A stretch of DNA of 64,000 nt from Clostridioides difficile_A (GCA_945909635.1 OX246690.1:3162001-3226000), one strand, 5' to 3'; numbered from the stretch's first letter, positions 36,261-45,747 are shown. A program made the numbers and translations. Notes: generated by a model not told the origin, from the sequence alone.

Positions 36261-37634
36261 TTATACCAATGGTTTATATTCAAATCCATCCAAAGATTTT
36301 GTAAACTCTTCTTTTGATTTTTCAAGCTTTTCTCTGTCCATCAAGATATCATATGCAGAACAAGCAAGCACTTTCGCTGCACTTAACATTGCTTCAAAAC
36401 CTACATTAGAACCAGATGATGAACAAGCTTGCCAAGTATGTGCTGCTGTACCAATAGGCCATGCCGCCATAGCAAATTGTGCAGTTGGTACTATATAGCT
36501 TATATCTCCTACATCAGTTGAACCAGATACATTTTTGTATTTATAATCTTCAAAGTCAGCAATATCATCATGTAGATATTTTTCTACTATATTAAAATTT
36601 CCTTGAAATGAAGTTGCTACATTTCGTCTTTCTTCTTTTGTAATTGTATTTGCTAATTTGTGAGCAAAATCTAAATCTTCAGCTTTAAAGTTCGGTGCTC
36701 CTACCAATCTCATATTCTCAGATACAACATCTGTCAAACTTTGATTAGGTAAATAATCATACATTGCATCTATAACTTCATATTCCATTTCTGTTTCTGT
36801 CATCATCGCTGCACCTTTAGCAACTTTTACCAATCTATCAAGAGTACTCTTTACATCTGATGCTTTTTTACCTCTTAAGAAATACCATGACTCTGCATAA
36901 CCAGGAACTATATTTGGTCTTTCTCCTCCATTAGTTATTACATAGTGCATACGTATAGAGTCCAGTATGTGTTCTCTTAGATAATTAGCACCTACATTCA
37001 TAAGTTCAACTGCATCAAGTGCACTTCTACCAGTATGTGGAGATTGTGCTGCATGAGAAGTAATTCCTTTAAATCTAAATTTCATAGAAAAATTTGATAA
37101 ACTAGTTGGTCTCCAAGGGCTATTTACATCAAAAGGATGCCAGCTAAAAGCGCAATCTATCTCTCTAAAACATCCTTTTTTATACATATTACATTTTCCT
37201 ACTCCACCTTCTTCAGCTGGACATCCAAAATATTTTATAGTTCCTTTGATATTATCCCTCTCCATAACTTCTTTTAATGCTACTACTGCTCCTACTCCTC
37301 CTACTCCCAACAGATTATGACCACATCCATGACCTGGAGCAGATTCAGTTATAGCTTCTTTAATTAAAGATACTTTCTGAGATAATCCTGGTAAGGCATC
37401 ATATTCTCCCAATATCCCTATGACAGGTCTACCTTCTCCAAACTCTGCTACAAAGGCAGTTTCTATTCCTTGCACAGTATTTACTCTAAATCCACTTTCT
37501 TCTAAGTACTTCTTTTGTACACCGCTTGCAAAATATTCTTCATATGAAGTCTCAGGATTTTCCCAGATTCCTTTTGCCATTTCTACTAAATCTTTTTTAT
37601 GTTTATCAACACAACTAATTAAATCATTTTTCAT
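36261..37634 (-). CDS. M20-family amidohydrolase, AbgB/aminobenzoyl-glutamate hydrolase-like
   Basis: This 457-residue M20D-type metallohydrolase has metal-binding signatures GHGCGHNLLG (about 104-113), AEEGGVGKC, CAFSWHPFDVN and a C-terminal H in IGTAAHTWQ. The proteins closest in my memory cleave the amide of aminobenzoyl-glutamate or N-acyl amino acids. The substrate here is unknown. AGGAGG precedes the ATG. A sigma-54 promoter lies about 50-65 bases upstream, and the sigma-54 activator gene is just upstream, so expression is probably induced by substrate. Confidence 0.8.
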   Translation of the reverse strand: MKNDLISCVDKHKKDLVEMAKGIWENPETSYEEYFASGVQKKYLEESGFRVNTVQGIETAFVAEFGEGRPVIGILGEYDALPGLSQKVSLIKEAITESAPGHGCGHNLLGVGGVGAVVALKEVMERDNIKGTIKYFGCPAEEGGVGKCNMYKKGCFREIDCAFSWHPFDVNSPWRPTSLSNFSMKFRFKGITSHAAQSPHTGRSALDAVELMNVGANYLREHILDSIRMHYVITNGGERPNIVPGYAESWYFLRGKKASDVKSTLDRLVKVAKGAAMMTETEMEYEVIDAMYDYLPNQSLTDVVSENMRLVGAPNFKAEDLDFAHKLANTITKEERRNVATSFQGNFNIVEKYLHDDIADFEDYKYKNVSGSTDVGDISYIVPTAQFAMAAWPIGTAAHTWQACSSSGSNVGFEAMLSAAKVLACSAYDILMDREKLEKSKEEFTKSLDGFEYKPLV

Positions 37635-37685
37635 ATTTAAAACCCTCCTAGGAATAATTATTTTTTACTTGTGACTTACTATATA

Positions 37686-37701
37686 AGCAATGATTGTGCC
37701 A
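37686..37701 (-). promoter_or_regulatory. Sigma-54 (-24/-12) promoter of the amidohydrolase-transporter unit
   Basis: On the minus strand TGGCAC-N5-TTGCT matches the sigma-54 consensus, with the invariant GG (37699-37700) and GC (37687-37688) correctly spaced. Transcription would start about 40 bases before the ATG at 37634. Confidence 0.85.
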
Positions 37702-37722
37702 AGTAAGTAGATTTTAATCTCA

Positions 37723-37742
37723 GTAAGTCTTGTAAGACTTAC
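37723..37742. promoter_or_regulatory. Palindromic upstream activator site
   Basis: GTAAGTCTT-GT-AAGACTTAC is a perfect 9-bp inverted repeat centred about 32 bases upstream of the -24 element, suited to binding the adjacent sigma-54 activator. Half-site-like GACTTAC and AAGTAAGTA sequences flank the promoter. Confidence 0.65.
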
Positions 37743-37765
37743 AAACACTCTTTTTTAAAATTTTA

Positions 37766-37785
37766 ATTATTCTGATTAAATAAAT
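37766..37785. repeat. Dispersed 20-mer, copy 2
   Basis: ATTATTCTGATTAAATAAAT here is identical to 62196-62215 and shares 15 bases with 26518-26532. Confidence 0.55.
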
Positions 37786-37806
37786 AATATTGTAAACAAA
37801 AAAAAT

Positions 37807-37838
37807 AAATGGGATATCATTAAATCGATATCCCATTT
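37807..37838 (-). terminator. Terminator of the sigma-54 activator gene
   Basis: A perfect 12-bp inverted repeat (AAATGGGATATC/GATATCCCATTT) followed by eight Ts on the minus strand lies 10 bases after the stop at 37848. Confidence 0.9.
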
Positions 37839-37847
37839 ACTTTCTAT

Positions 37848-39971
37848 TTATAAGTTTTTAGTAACCCATTTCTCCCCTTTTTCTTCAAGATGACTCCCAT
37901 TTCTCCCAATACTCTTTCCGATATATCCCTCTGACTCTAAAAAGTTCATAATTACTCTAACACTATGTTCACTTGAATTTACATTGTTTGATTGTAATTT
38001 CTTTACTATCATTCTTCTTCCACAATTTTCTTTATATAATATCCTCATAATCTCACATGCTATAAGATTATCTCGATGGCTTAAGTTCTCAAAATATACA
38101 TTATAAGATTTTTCTATATTATCATTAACTTCAGAATCTGTATCATTAAGCATGTTATTTTCATATGCTCTGTTTTGATTATTGTCATATGTATTTAAAG
38201 TAAATTCTTTATCTTCAATATACTTATTTTGGTAAGAATCTTTATATATCATAGGCAAATCATCTATTGTAAGTAATTCACCACCAAAGTTTCCAACATA
38301 TTCAATACAATTTTTTAATTCTCGTACATTTCCATCCCAGTTGTATTTGTACAGAAACTTTCCTAATTCGTCATCGATTTTTTTATAAGGATATCCCATA
38401 TTTGCTAAAAAATAATTACATAGCACAGGTATATCTTCCTTTCTCTCTTCAAGTGGAGGTATACTGAGTATACAAGTACTAAGTCTGTAAAATAAATCTT
38501 TTCTAAAATTACTGGAATTTCTAAGTTCATCTATGGTCTTATTAGTAGCAGCAATTACTCTTATATCCAATCTAATTTTTTCATATCCACCAATTTTAAC
38601 TATTTCCTTTTCTTGCAGTACTCTTAAAAGCTTCACTTGAAATAATTGACTTGTATCTCCTATTTCATCTAAAAATATAGTTCCGCCATTAGCTATTTCA
38701 AATAAACCTTTTTTACCCTGAAACCTAGCCCCTGTAAAACTTCCACTTTCATACCCAAACAATTCACTTTCAAGTAGTTCATCCGGTATTGCTGCACAAT
38801 TTATAGATATAAATGGTCGATTCCTTTTATCTGAACAATTATGAATAGAGTGAGCATATAACTCTTTTCCTGTTCCTGTCTGACCTAATATCAGTACTGT
38901 TGAATCTATTTTAGCGTATTTTTTAGCATATTCTATAACTTCTTTATTCTTCTTAGAGTTTCCCACTATATCATCAAACGTATATTTAGCTAAATAAGAT
39001 TTATTTATCTTTCCAGTATTTCCTTTATATGCTTCAAACACTTCATCTATAAATATAGACTCTTGATAATTTTTACCCATAAAGTTTATATTGTTTTTAC
39101 TGACTATAAATTCCTTATTTAAAGTTTTATCTGAGTAATATATATTCTTTTTAAGATTTGTACGTTTAAATAAGTTGTATATATTTAGTAGTGGCTTAAT
39201 TGTACTTAAATTTTTTCCTATATTACTTTCCTTTATATTAAGTAATTTTCTTGCATAGTCATTATATAGCTCTATAGTTTTATCTTGATTTAAAATAATC
39301 ATCCCTATTGGTATCGAATCAATTAAATGTCTTACTCGATTTTTATATTTCAAATCTTCCATTATAGATTTAATATCAATCTCATCTTCACTATATACAT
39401 TTTCTTTCACTACTTTTAACTTAGATGATACTACACTTGGGTCTATTTCTAGTCTTTCCAATATTTGTAAATATCCATTATATACAATTTCTCTCCAACC
39501 GATATCAATAAAATTTGTAACAAAATCTGGTGTATAAAAAACTTCTCCCAAATAAACTGCTGTATCTACATTTTCTATATGCACACCAAACAACTCTTTG
39601 TTATATGGTATAAATTCAATGTGATTTATCCCTAACTTTTTTAGTATTGCTATACATTCTAATGTATATATCCATTCAGGAGTTATAATGAGAACCCTTT
39701 TTCCTTTTGGAATTTTACTCAACTTTTCCACTGCATCTTTAGTATACATAGTTTTTACTAAAACTAATTTTTCTTTATTTCTCTTTATCCATTTATCTAC
39801 TATCTGTTCATCTAAATAATTCATCGCTACTATAACATCACAATTTGACAAGTTTGAATCTTCTATATCATAAGCTTCTATTTTTGCAACATCTCCCAAT
39901 ACCTTTTCAAGTTGCAATTTATATGCTACTTTTAACTTATCATTTATACCAGCCAAAATAATCTTTTTCAT
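37848..39971 (-). CDS. Sigma-54-dependent transcriptional activator
   Basis: This 707-residue enhancer-binding protein has an N-terminal sensing region (about 1-185, PrpR-N-like by impression), a PAS domain (about 210-310), and an AAA+ domain (about 325-560) with Walker A GQTGTGKE, the sigma-54 contact loop ESGSFTGAR (S for A in GAFTGA) and Walker B GGTIFLDEIGD. The C-terminus (about 640-707) looks like a winged helix rather than the usual Fis-type helix-turn-helix. It is followed by a terminator and then the sigma-54 promoter it presumably controls. Confidence 0.92.
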   Translation of the reverse strand: MKKIILAGINDKLKVAYKLQLEKVLGDVAKIEAYDIEDSNLSNCDVIVAMNYLDEQIVDKWIKRNKEKLVLVKTMYTKDAVEKLSKIPKGKRVLIITPEWIYTLECIAILKKLGINHIEFIPYNKELFGVHIENVDTAVYLGEVFYTPDFVTNFIDIGWREIVYNGYLQILERLEIDPSVVSSKLKVVKENVYSEDEIDIKSIMEDLKYKNRVRHLIDSIPIGMIILNQDKTIELYNDYARKLLNIKESNIGKNLSTIKPLLNIYNLFKRTNLKKNIYYSDKTLNKEFIVSKNNINFMGKNYQESIFIDEVFEAYKGNTGKINKSYLAKYTFDDIVGNSKKNKEVIEYAKKYAKIDSTVLILGQTGTGKELYAHSIHNCSDKRNRPFISINCAAIPDELLESELFGYESGSFTGARFQGKKGLFEIANGGTIFLDEIGDTSQLFQVKLLRVLQEKEIVKIGGYEKIRLDIRVIAATNKTIDELRNSSNFRKDLFYRLSTCILSIPPLEERKEDIPVLCNYFLANMGYPYKKIDDELGKFLYKYNWDGNVRELKNCIEYVGNFGGELLTIDDLPMIYKDSYQNKYIEDKEFTLNTYDNNQNRAYENNMLNDTDSEVNDNIEKSYNVYFENLSHRDNLIACEIMRILYKENCGRRMIVKKLQSNNVNSSEHSVRVIMNFLESEGYIGKSIGRNGSHLEEKGEKWVTKNL

Positions 39972-39992
39972 TTAGACCCCCACTATAAATGG

Positions 39993-40781
39993 CTATCCTA
40001 TTTTCATGACCTCTTTTATCTTATCTACAACACCATTCTCAGTATTTCTTTTTGCTCTAAATCTAGCAATTTCTTTTAAATACTCATTTGCATTTTCCAT
40101 GGCATAACTATGATAAGCACTCTTCATCATTTCTACATCATTCAATTGGTCGCCAAATACCATAGTTTCTTCATATTTTATATCTAGCATTCTTTGTACT
40201 TTTTTTATGGCACTTCCTTTATTTGCACCTTTTGCAGTTAAATCAAGCCATTCTACTCCAGAAATACATACCTGAGCTCTATCAGAAAACTTTTCAAAGT
40301 AGATACTATTATTATGTTCTGCACCTTTGAAGTCAAATACGGCTATCTTTAATATATCTCCTTCTACTTTAGTCAAGTCATCTACAACTTTAAACTTTGC
40401 ATAGTAAGTACTAACTTCATCTATAAAAGCTTCATCTTTACTTTCTATATAAGCGTATTTTTTACCACTCATTACGATTTTCTTACCTTCTATACTTCTT
40501 GTTGTCTCTATAATTTCATTTACTAATTCTTTGTCTAAAGGATTTGATAATATTTCTTTTCCTTTATATACCACCAATGTTCCATTTTCTGAGATAAACA
40601 TCATATCATCTTTTATATCTTCAAATTTCTTTATAAGATTCTGATACTGTCTACCACTTGCAGCTGAAAACATTATCCCTCTCTCTCTTAATTTTTCAAA
40701 TACTTTATAAAACTCTGGATTTATTTCGCTCTTCTCATCTAACAAAGTTCCATCTAAGTCTGTTGCTATTAATTTTATCAT
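39993..40781 (-). CDS. HAD superfamily hydrolase, Cof type
   Basis: This 262-residue cytoplasmic phosphatase has HAD motif I DLDGTLLD (8-15), motif II SAASGRQ, the lysine region KGANKGSAI and motif IV GDQLNDVEMM, with a C2B-type cap in the middle. Family members dephosphorylate sugar phosphates, flavin or PLP precursors; the substrate is unknown. It lies 21 bases upstream of the sigma-54 activator gene. Confidence 0.88.
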   Translation of the reverse strand: MIKLIATDLDGTLLDEKSEINPEFYKVFEKLRERGIMFSAASGRQYQNLIKKFEDIKDDMMFISENGTLVVYKGKEILSNPLDKELVNEIIETTRSIEGKKIVMSGKKYAYIESKDEAFIDEVSTYYAKFKVVDDLTKVEGDILKIAVFDFKGAEHNNSIYFEKFSDRAQVCISGVEWLDLTAKGANKGSAIKKVQRMLDIKYEETMVFGDQLNDVEMMKSAYHSYAMENANEYLKEIARFRAKRNTENGVVDKIKEVMKIG

Positions 40782-41149
40782 ACATTTCCTCCCCCAAATT
40801 ATATAATTTATGATTATTTTTTATTATTTTTTATCAGTTTAAATTTTCAATTCCTATTATACACTAAAAATTTTAAATTACAATTTGCTCATTTTGTAAG
40901 TTGATATAAGTACATCTAGGAAAATATTTTTTTCAATATGTACATCCATTTATAAAAATTTAAGTCATAATATAATTATATTCCAAGGAAATTAATAATA
41001 ACTACACACTTTCTTCTTTAAAACATTATAAAAATAATTATATTATGACAAACTTATGCTAATTTATTGTGTTTTTTATTGCTTATGTAACAAATTTTTA
41101 ATATAATTAACTGTGTGTAATTAAAAAATTTAGAAAGTAGGGGATATTA
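40782..41149. other. Divergent intergenic region
   Basis: About 370 AT-rich bases between the HAD gene (minus) and the first LCP gene (plus). It holds the LCP promoter at 41079-41107; otherwise no ORF or strong hairpin is seen. Confidence 0.45.
41079..41107 (+). promoter_or_regulatory. Predicted sigma-A promoter of first LCP gene
   Basis: TTGCTT (41079-41084) and TATAAT (41102-41107) are 17 bases apart. The sequence after the -10 is closely similar to that of the second LCP gene. Confidence 0.65.
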
Positions 41150-42106
41150 TTGTCAGGACTCAAAAAGTTCGTTATATTTCTAGCCCTTTTAGTTATAGCA
41201 TTTCCTGTTAGCATATATGGATATGTTTTTACTAAACTAAAAACTATCCAAGATGATAGTATAAATACAGAGGCGCTTAGTAGTAATGACTATAAAAATG
41301 AAGAAAGTATCACAAATATATTATTATTAGGTACAGATGCAAGACCAGGAGAAGAAGTTTCTCGTTCAGATGCCATGATGATACTGACTATTGATAATAA
41401 AAATAAAAGCCTTAAATTGACTTCATTAAATAGAGATACTTATGTTAATATACCAGGACATGGAGAGCAAAAATTAACACATGCTTATGTATATGGACAA
41501 GCTAACTTATTGATAGAAACTATAGAGGAGAACTTCGAAATTGACATACAAAACTATGCTGTAGTTGACTTTTTCTCTTTTATGGATATAGTCGATGCTT
41601 TAGGTGGAGTAACTGTTACTGTTGATAAGAGTGAAATAAGAGAATTAAACAAGTTTATACCTGAAACTTATAAGTGGAATAAAAGTGATGACAAAGGTTC
41701 TCTTAAATATATAAGAAACTCAGGTGAGCAAAAACTAAATGGATACCAAACACTTGCATTTTCTCGTATAAGAAAAAATGATAGTACAGACCAAAGAGAT
41801 AGAAGACAAAGAAGTGTTATACAAAGCTTAATAAATGGTGTTAAGGATTTACCAGTTACTAAATATCCTAATCTAGTTAATACAATACTTCCATATGTAA
41901 AAACTAATATGAATCCTAATGAAATAATATCTTTAGGAAAAGATTTGTTGAGCATAGGAAATTTAAACCTTAAATCTATGGAATTCCCTCTTTCTACTGA
42001 AAATGGTAGAAAAATAGGTGATGCAGGCTATGTAATTCCTTTTGAAGAATATGAATTAGACGCAATGCATGATTTTATATTTGAGGACATTATGTTGGAA
42101 GAATAA
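41150..42106 (+). CDS. LytR-CpsA-Psr (LCP) family glycopolymer ligase, copy 1
   Basis: This 318-residue protein has one N-terminal membrane helix (about 6-27) and an extracellular LCP domain with LLLGTDARPGE..SRSDAMMILTID, LTSLNRDTYVNIPGHG, KLTHAYVYG and FSRIRKNDSTDQRDRRQR, which contain the arginines and aspartates that bind the pyrophosphate lipid. LCP proteins transfer undecaprenyl-linked glycopolymers to peptidoglycan. It starts with TTG after GTAGGGG. The neighbouring polysaccharide cluster suggests its substrate is that polymer. A paralogue follows at 42392. Confidence 0.92.
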   Translation: MSGLKKFVIFLALLVIAFPVSIYGYVFTKLKTIQDDSINTEALSSNDYKNEESITNILLLGTDARPGEEVSRSDAMMILTIDNKNKSLKLTSLNRDTYVNIPGHGEQKLTHAYVYGQANLLIETIEENFEIDIQNYAVVDFFSFMDIVDALGGVTVTVDKSEIRELNKFIPETYKWNKSDDKGSLKYIRNSGEQKLNGYQTLAFSRIRKNDSTDQRDRRQRSVIQSLINGVKDLPVTKYPNLVNTILPYVKTNMNPNEIISLGKDLLSIGNLNLKSMEFPLSTENGRKIGDAGYVIPFEEYELDAMHDFIFEDIMLEE

Positions 42107-42148
42107 GTATTTATCTAAAACAAATCAATAATTTTATAGTAAGTACAT

Positions 42149-42184
42149 ACCTCTCAAATGCAAGTTTCTTTGCAATTGTGAGGT
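42149..42184 (+). terminator. Terminator of first LCP gene
   Basis: An imperfect 15-bp inverted repeat (ACCTCTCAAATGCAA, two mismatches) with a 6-base loop is followed by GTGTTTTTA. Confidence 0.75.
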
Positions 42185-42252
42185 GTGTTTTTATTTTAAA
42201 ATATAAATTAAATTTTTTTAATATATTACATATACTTTTAATTATATATAAA

Positions 42253-42338
42253 TTGACAAATTTTCTTATAAATTATATCTTTGTCTTTTTTTTGTAACTG
42301 AAACAAGTATTGAATATATCTCAATACTTTAATATAAT
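42253..42338 (+). promoter_or_regulatory. Promoters of second LCP gene
   Basis: TTGAAT (42310-42315) and TATAAT (42333-42338) are 17 bases apart; a second possible promoter is TTGACA (42253-42258) with TATCTT (42276-42281). A single WalR-like half-site TGTAAC (42293-42298) overlaps a TTTTTG sequence. Confidence 0.6.
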
Positions 42339-42391
42339 TAAGTGTATGCTATTAAAAAATATACAGGAAAAAGAAGAAAGAAGGGGTACTT

Positions 42392-43357
42392 TTGTCAAAA
42401 TTAAAGAAATTTGTTATACTACTGGCTTTCTTGGTAGTAATATTCCCTATAAGCGTCTATGGATATTTTTATTATAAATTATCTGCTATTCATGACTCGA
42501 GCATAGATAGTAATTTGTTAAATAATAATGACCATAAAAATGAAAATGGAATAACTAACATACTACTTATGGGAACAGATGCTAGACCAAACGAAGATTC
42601 TTCAAGGTCAGATGCTATGATGATACTTACTATTGATAACAAACACAATGATATAAAACTTACATCATTAGCTCGTGATAGTTATGTAGACATCCCTGGT
42701 CATGGTAAACAAAAACTTACTCATGCTTATGCTTATGGACAAGCTGATTTATTAATACAAACAATTGAAGAGAATTTTAATATCGATATTCAGAATTATG
42801 CTTGTGTTAATTTCGAATCATTTATGTATATAATTGATGCTATTGGTGGCGTTGAAGTTACCATTGAAAAAGGTGAAATACAAGAATTAAATAAATTTAT
42901 TCCTGAAACTTATGGTTGGAATAAGAGTGATGATAAAGGTAGCATACAATACATTAAAAAATCAGGAGAACAAACTTTAAATGGATACCAAGCATTATCT
43001 TTTGCACGTATCAGACACAACGATACAGCTTTTGCTAGAGATGGCAGACAGAGACAGATTATACAGGCTATAATCAAGAAAACAGAAACTTTACCTGTCA
43101 CTAAATATCCAGGTTTATTAGATGCTGTTCTTCCATATGTTAAAACTAACATGAAACCTAATGCGATACTTTCTTTAGGAGCTCAAGTTTTAAAAATGGG
43201 CGACTTGAATGTTAAGCAATTTGAATTCCCTATTGATGATGAAATTCACAGTACAGGTGGTATATATGGAAAAGCTGGATGGGTTCTGAGATTTGACCCA
43301 GATACATTAGACATATTACATGATTTTATATTTAATGACATAGAATTTAAAGAATAA
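42392..43357 (+). CDS. LytR-CpsA-Psr (LCP) family glycopolymer ligase, copy 2
   Basis: This 321-residue paralogue of the preceding gene has the same plan: membrane helix (about 6-27), then LLMGTDARPNE, LTSLARDSYVDIPGHG, KLTHAYAYG and FARIRHNDTAFARDGRQR. It also starts with TTG behind AAGGGG. It has its own promoter and terminator, so the two can be regulated separately. Like copy 1 it would ligate lipid-linked polymer to the wall. Confidence 0.92.
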   Translation: MSKLKKFVILLAFLVVIFPISVYGYFYYKLSAIHDSSIDSNLLNNNDHKNENGITNILLMGTDARPNEDSSRSDAMMILTIDNKHNDIKLTSLARDSYVDIPGHGKQKLTHAYAYGQADLLIQTIEENFNIDIQNYACVNFESFMYIIDAIGGVEVTIEKGEIQELNKFIPETYGWNKSDDKGSIQYIKKSGEQTLNGYQALSFARIRHNDTAFARDGRQRQIIQAIIKKTETLPVTKYPGLLDAVLPYVKTNMKPNAILSLGAQVLKMGDLNVKQFEFPIDDEIHSTGGIYGKAGWVLRFDPDTLDILHDFIFNDIEFKE

Positions 43358-43400
43358 GAAATTTAACATAAAGTTTATTGTAAATATAAGATTAAACATT

Positions 43401-43475
43401 AAAAAAGAACTATATCACATAATTATCTTCAAGTTATTATGATACTTGATTATAAAGTGTATATAGTTCTTTTTT
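43401..43475. terminator. Bidirectional terminator with extended stem
   Basis: A perfect 15-bp outer stem (AAAAAAGAACTATAT and complement) encloses an inner stem (CAAGT/ACTTG and flanks). It serves the LCP gene and the convergent cwp19. Confidence 0.8.
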
Positions 43476-43548
43476 ATTTTCTAGTTTATATCTATAATCC
43501 TCATTTTATCTTGATAAAAATAGTCTGTATTTCAAACAAATTTTTCTA

Positions 43549-45663
43549 TTACTTAACTAAGTTTAAGAAAGTATTTAATGAAGTTTGATTTATACCATCA
43601 CCCGCTTCATATACTAGAGTCGTTTTCTTAGGCTCTAAGGCAGTTTTCTGAGCAGATGTTACACTATTTCCAAGCATAACTACTGGTGATTTCAATTTAG
43701 CTGCTAAAGGACCTGATGTTAAAGCATCTACTAACTGATTACTTTTACTTACAAACATTGATGGATATTCAGCATTTGGATAGAATTTTTGTATTACTTT
43801 TCCATTTGTTTCTTCTCTATTTTCTCCAGCTATTCTATTTTTAGATACATCATTTGTAATAACCTTATCTAATTTATTTATTACTGAATCAGATATACTT
43901 AGATTACCACCTATAAAATAAGCATCCTTTACTTTTAAGTCTGATATCCAGTTGTAAACATCATCACTTACATTATCTTTTGATACTAATACTATTGGTT
44001 GCTTTTCCTCTCCTGCTTTTGAAGCTATAGAAAGAGAATCGGCTTCACCTGTACCACTTGTTATATATAATTTTTCTACTGGATTAGTTTTTACTAATTC
44101 CTTTGCTATTAATAAAGATGTACTATATCTATCTGAACCGCCAACTCTATTTATTGACACATTTGATAGTGTATCCTTTATTTCATTCTCAACTTTATCT
44201 CCAATAGAGTTATTTCCTCCTATTAGAACAACTTTGCTTGGATTAAGTCTTTTTATCTCATCCTTAGTAGATGTTGGTATATTATCCTTATTTACTAATA
44301 ATATAGGAGCATCATTTGCTGTAGCAAGTGGTGTTGATGTTATACCATCAACTATAGAATATCCATTTACTAATACCACTGTATCTGAATTTGTAGCCCA
44401 ACCTTTTTTACTTATTGCTACTGCTGTATCATATCTTTCATTACCTCTTAACTTTTCCACTTTAACATTTGATGGTGGAGTAACTGGTTCTTCATTACTA
44501 CTAGAATATAAACTCTTTAAATCATTTTGTATAGAGGTACTATTTGCTATATCTTTAGCTGAAAAATACATACTACCTTTTATTTCACTATATTTTCTAT
44601 TTAATGTTACTTGTTGTACTATTTCTTTTGCTATATTTTGTCCATTATAACTTGATTGACCTTGCTTATATATACCTTGTCCTATGTATAAGTCTACGTT
44701 TGTTCCTTTTACTTCATTAGCCCACCATGCCACTAATTTAGAGTAATCTGCAGCTTTAAGACCAATTGGCCAATAAAGTTGTGGAACTACATAATCAACT
44801 AATCCTTGTTTTATCCAAGCTCTTGTATCTGCATATGTACCTACATAACTTTCATTACCTGATGTATCTGAACCTGTTGGGTCACTACTCTTATTTCTCC
44901 ATATCCCAGCTGGACTTACACCAAATACAACATTAGATTTTATACTCTTTATAGATGCTTTTACATCTCTAAGTAGAGTATTTACATTTTCTCTTCTCCA
45001 ATTGTCTTTATTCTGTCCATTTCCATATTTTTGATATGTTGCATTATCATCGAAACTTACTCCTGGATAGAAGTAATCATCAAAATGAACACCATCTATG
45101 TCATAATTCTGAACAACTTCTGCTATACTATCAACTATGTACTTTCTAACTTCTGGCAAACCTGGGTCATAGTAATACTTATTTCCATGTTTAATTACCC
45201 AACTTGGATTTTTCTTTGCTGGATGGTTAGCTGGTAATTTATCAATACTCTCATCTGCCATAGTTATTCTGTATGGATTAAACCATGCATGAAATTCCAT
45301 ACCTCTTTTATGTGCTTCTTCTATTAAAAATGGTAATGGGTCATATCCAGGGTCTTTACCTTGTGTCCCTGTAAGATATTCAGACCATGGATTTATATTT
45401 GATTTATATAAAGCATCTGATTTTGGTCTTACTTGAACCACTGCTGTATTTATCCCTGAACTTTTTAATTTGTCTAATAAATCTGTGTATTCCTTTTTTT
45501 GCTTGGCTTCATTATTTTTAGTCTTAGGCCAGTCTAAGTTATAAACTGTAGATATCCAAGCAGCTCTCATTTCCTTGTCATTTGATGAATCAGCAAATGA
45601 ACTTACACTACACATTGTAAGTGTCATTATAAGTGATAATACTAATATACTTATTTTTTTCAT
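43549..45663 (-). CDS. cwp19: Cell wall hydrolase with GHL10 and CWB2 domains (Cwp19)
   Basis: This secreted protein of 704 residues has a signal peptide (1-24), a glycoside-hydrolase-like 10 domain (about 30-375, with EMRAAWISTVYNLDWP, FHAWFNPYR, DIDGVHFDDYFYPG) and three CWB2 modules (about 400-704: GNERYDTA, GSDRYSTS, GENREETN). The domain order matches Cwp19 of C. difficile, which has been reported to be a lytic transglycosylase acting on peptidoglycan. AAGGGGG precedes the ATG, and a good promoter lies 55-85 bases upstream. The CWB2 modules would hold it to PS-II, whose gene cluster lies close by. Confidence 0.92.
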   Translation of the reverse strand: MKKISILVLSLIMTLTMCSVSSFADSSNDKEMRAAWISTVYNLDWPKTKNNEAKQKKEYTDLLDKLKSSGINTAVVQVRPKSDALYKSNINPWSEYLTGTQGKDPGYDPLPFLIEEAHKRGMEFHAWFNPYRITMADESIDKLPANHPAKKNPSWVIKHGNKYYYDPGLPEVRKYIVDSIAEVVQNYDIDGVHFDDYFYPGVSFDDNATYQKYGNGQNKDNWRRENVNTLLRDVKASIKSIKSNVVFGVSPAGIWRNKSSDPTGSDTSGNESYVGTYADTRAWIKQGLVDYVVPQLYWPIGLKAADYSKLVAWWANEVKGTNVDLYIGQGIYKQGQSSYNGQNIAKEIVQQVTLNRKYSEIKGSMYFSAKDIANSTSIQNDLKSLYSSSNEEPVTPPSNVKVEKLRGNERYDTAVAISKKGWATNSDTVVLVNGYSIVDGITSTPLATANDAPILLVNKDNIPTSTKDEIKRLNPSKVVLIGGNNSIGDKVENEIKDTLSNVSINRVGGSDRYSTSLLIAKELVKTNPVEKLYITSGTGEADSLSIASKAGEEKQPIVLVSKDNVSDDVYNWISDLKVKDAYFIGGNLSISDSVINKLDKVITNDVSKNRIAGENREETNGKVIQKFYPNAEYPSMFVSKSNQLVDALTSGPLAAKLKSPVVMLGNSVTSAQKTALEPKKTTLVYEAGDGINQTSLNTFLNLVK

Positions 45664-45717
45664 TTCATCCCCCTTAATTTCTAAAATTTATTTTTTTTTA
45701 CAATATACTCCTTACTA

Positions 45718-45747
45718 AGTATATCTAAAATTCATATTATCTGTCAA
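45718..45747 (-). promoter_or_regulatory. Predicted sigma-A promoter of cwp19
   Basis: On the minus strand TTGACA (45742-45747) and TATACT (45718-45723) are 18 bases apart. Confidence 0.7.

Noticed and set aside
36234..36267. Inverted repeat GGTATAAT/ATTATACC at the end of the amidohydrolase gene.
   Set aside because: The stem is broken by mismatches, overlaps the coding end and has no T-run; the transporter gene follows closely, so termination there is unlikely.
42293..42298. TGTAAC near the second LCP promoter as a WalR site.
   Set aside because: Only one half-site is present without the required second half-site at N5; kept as a note in the promoter entry only.
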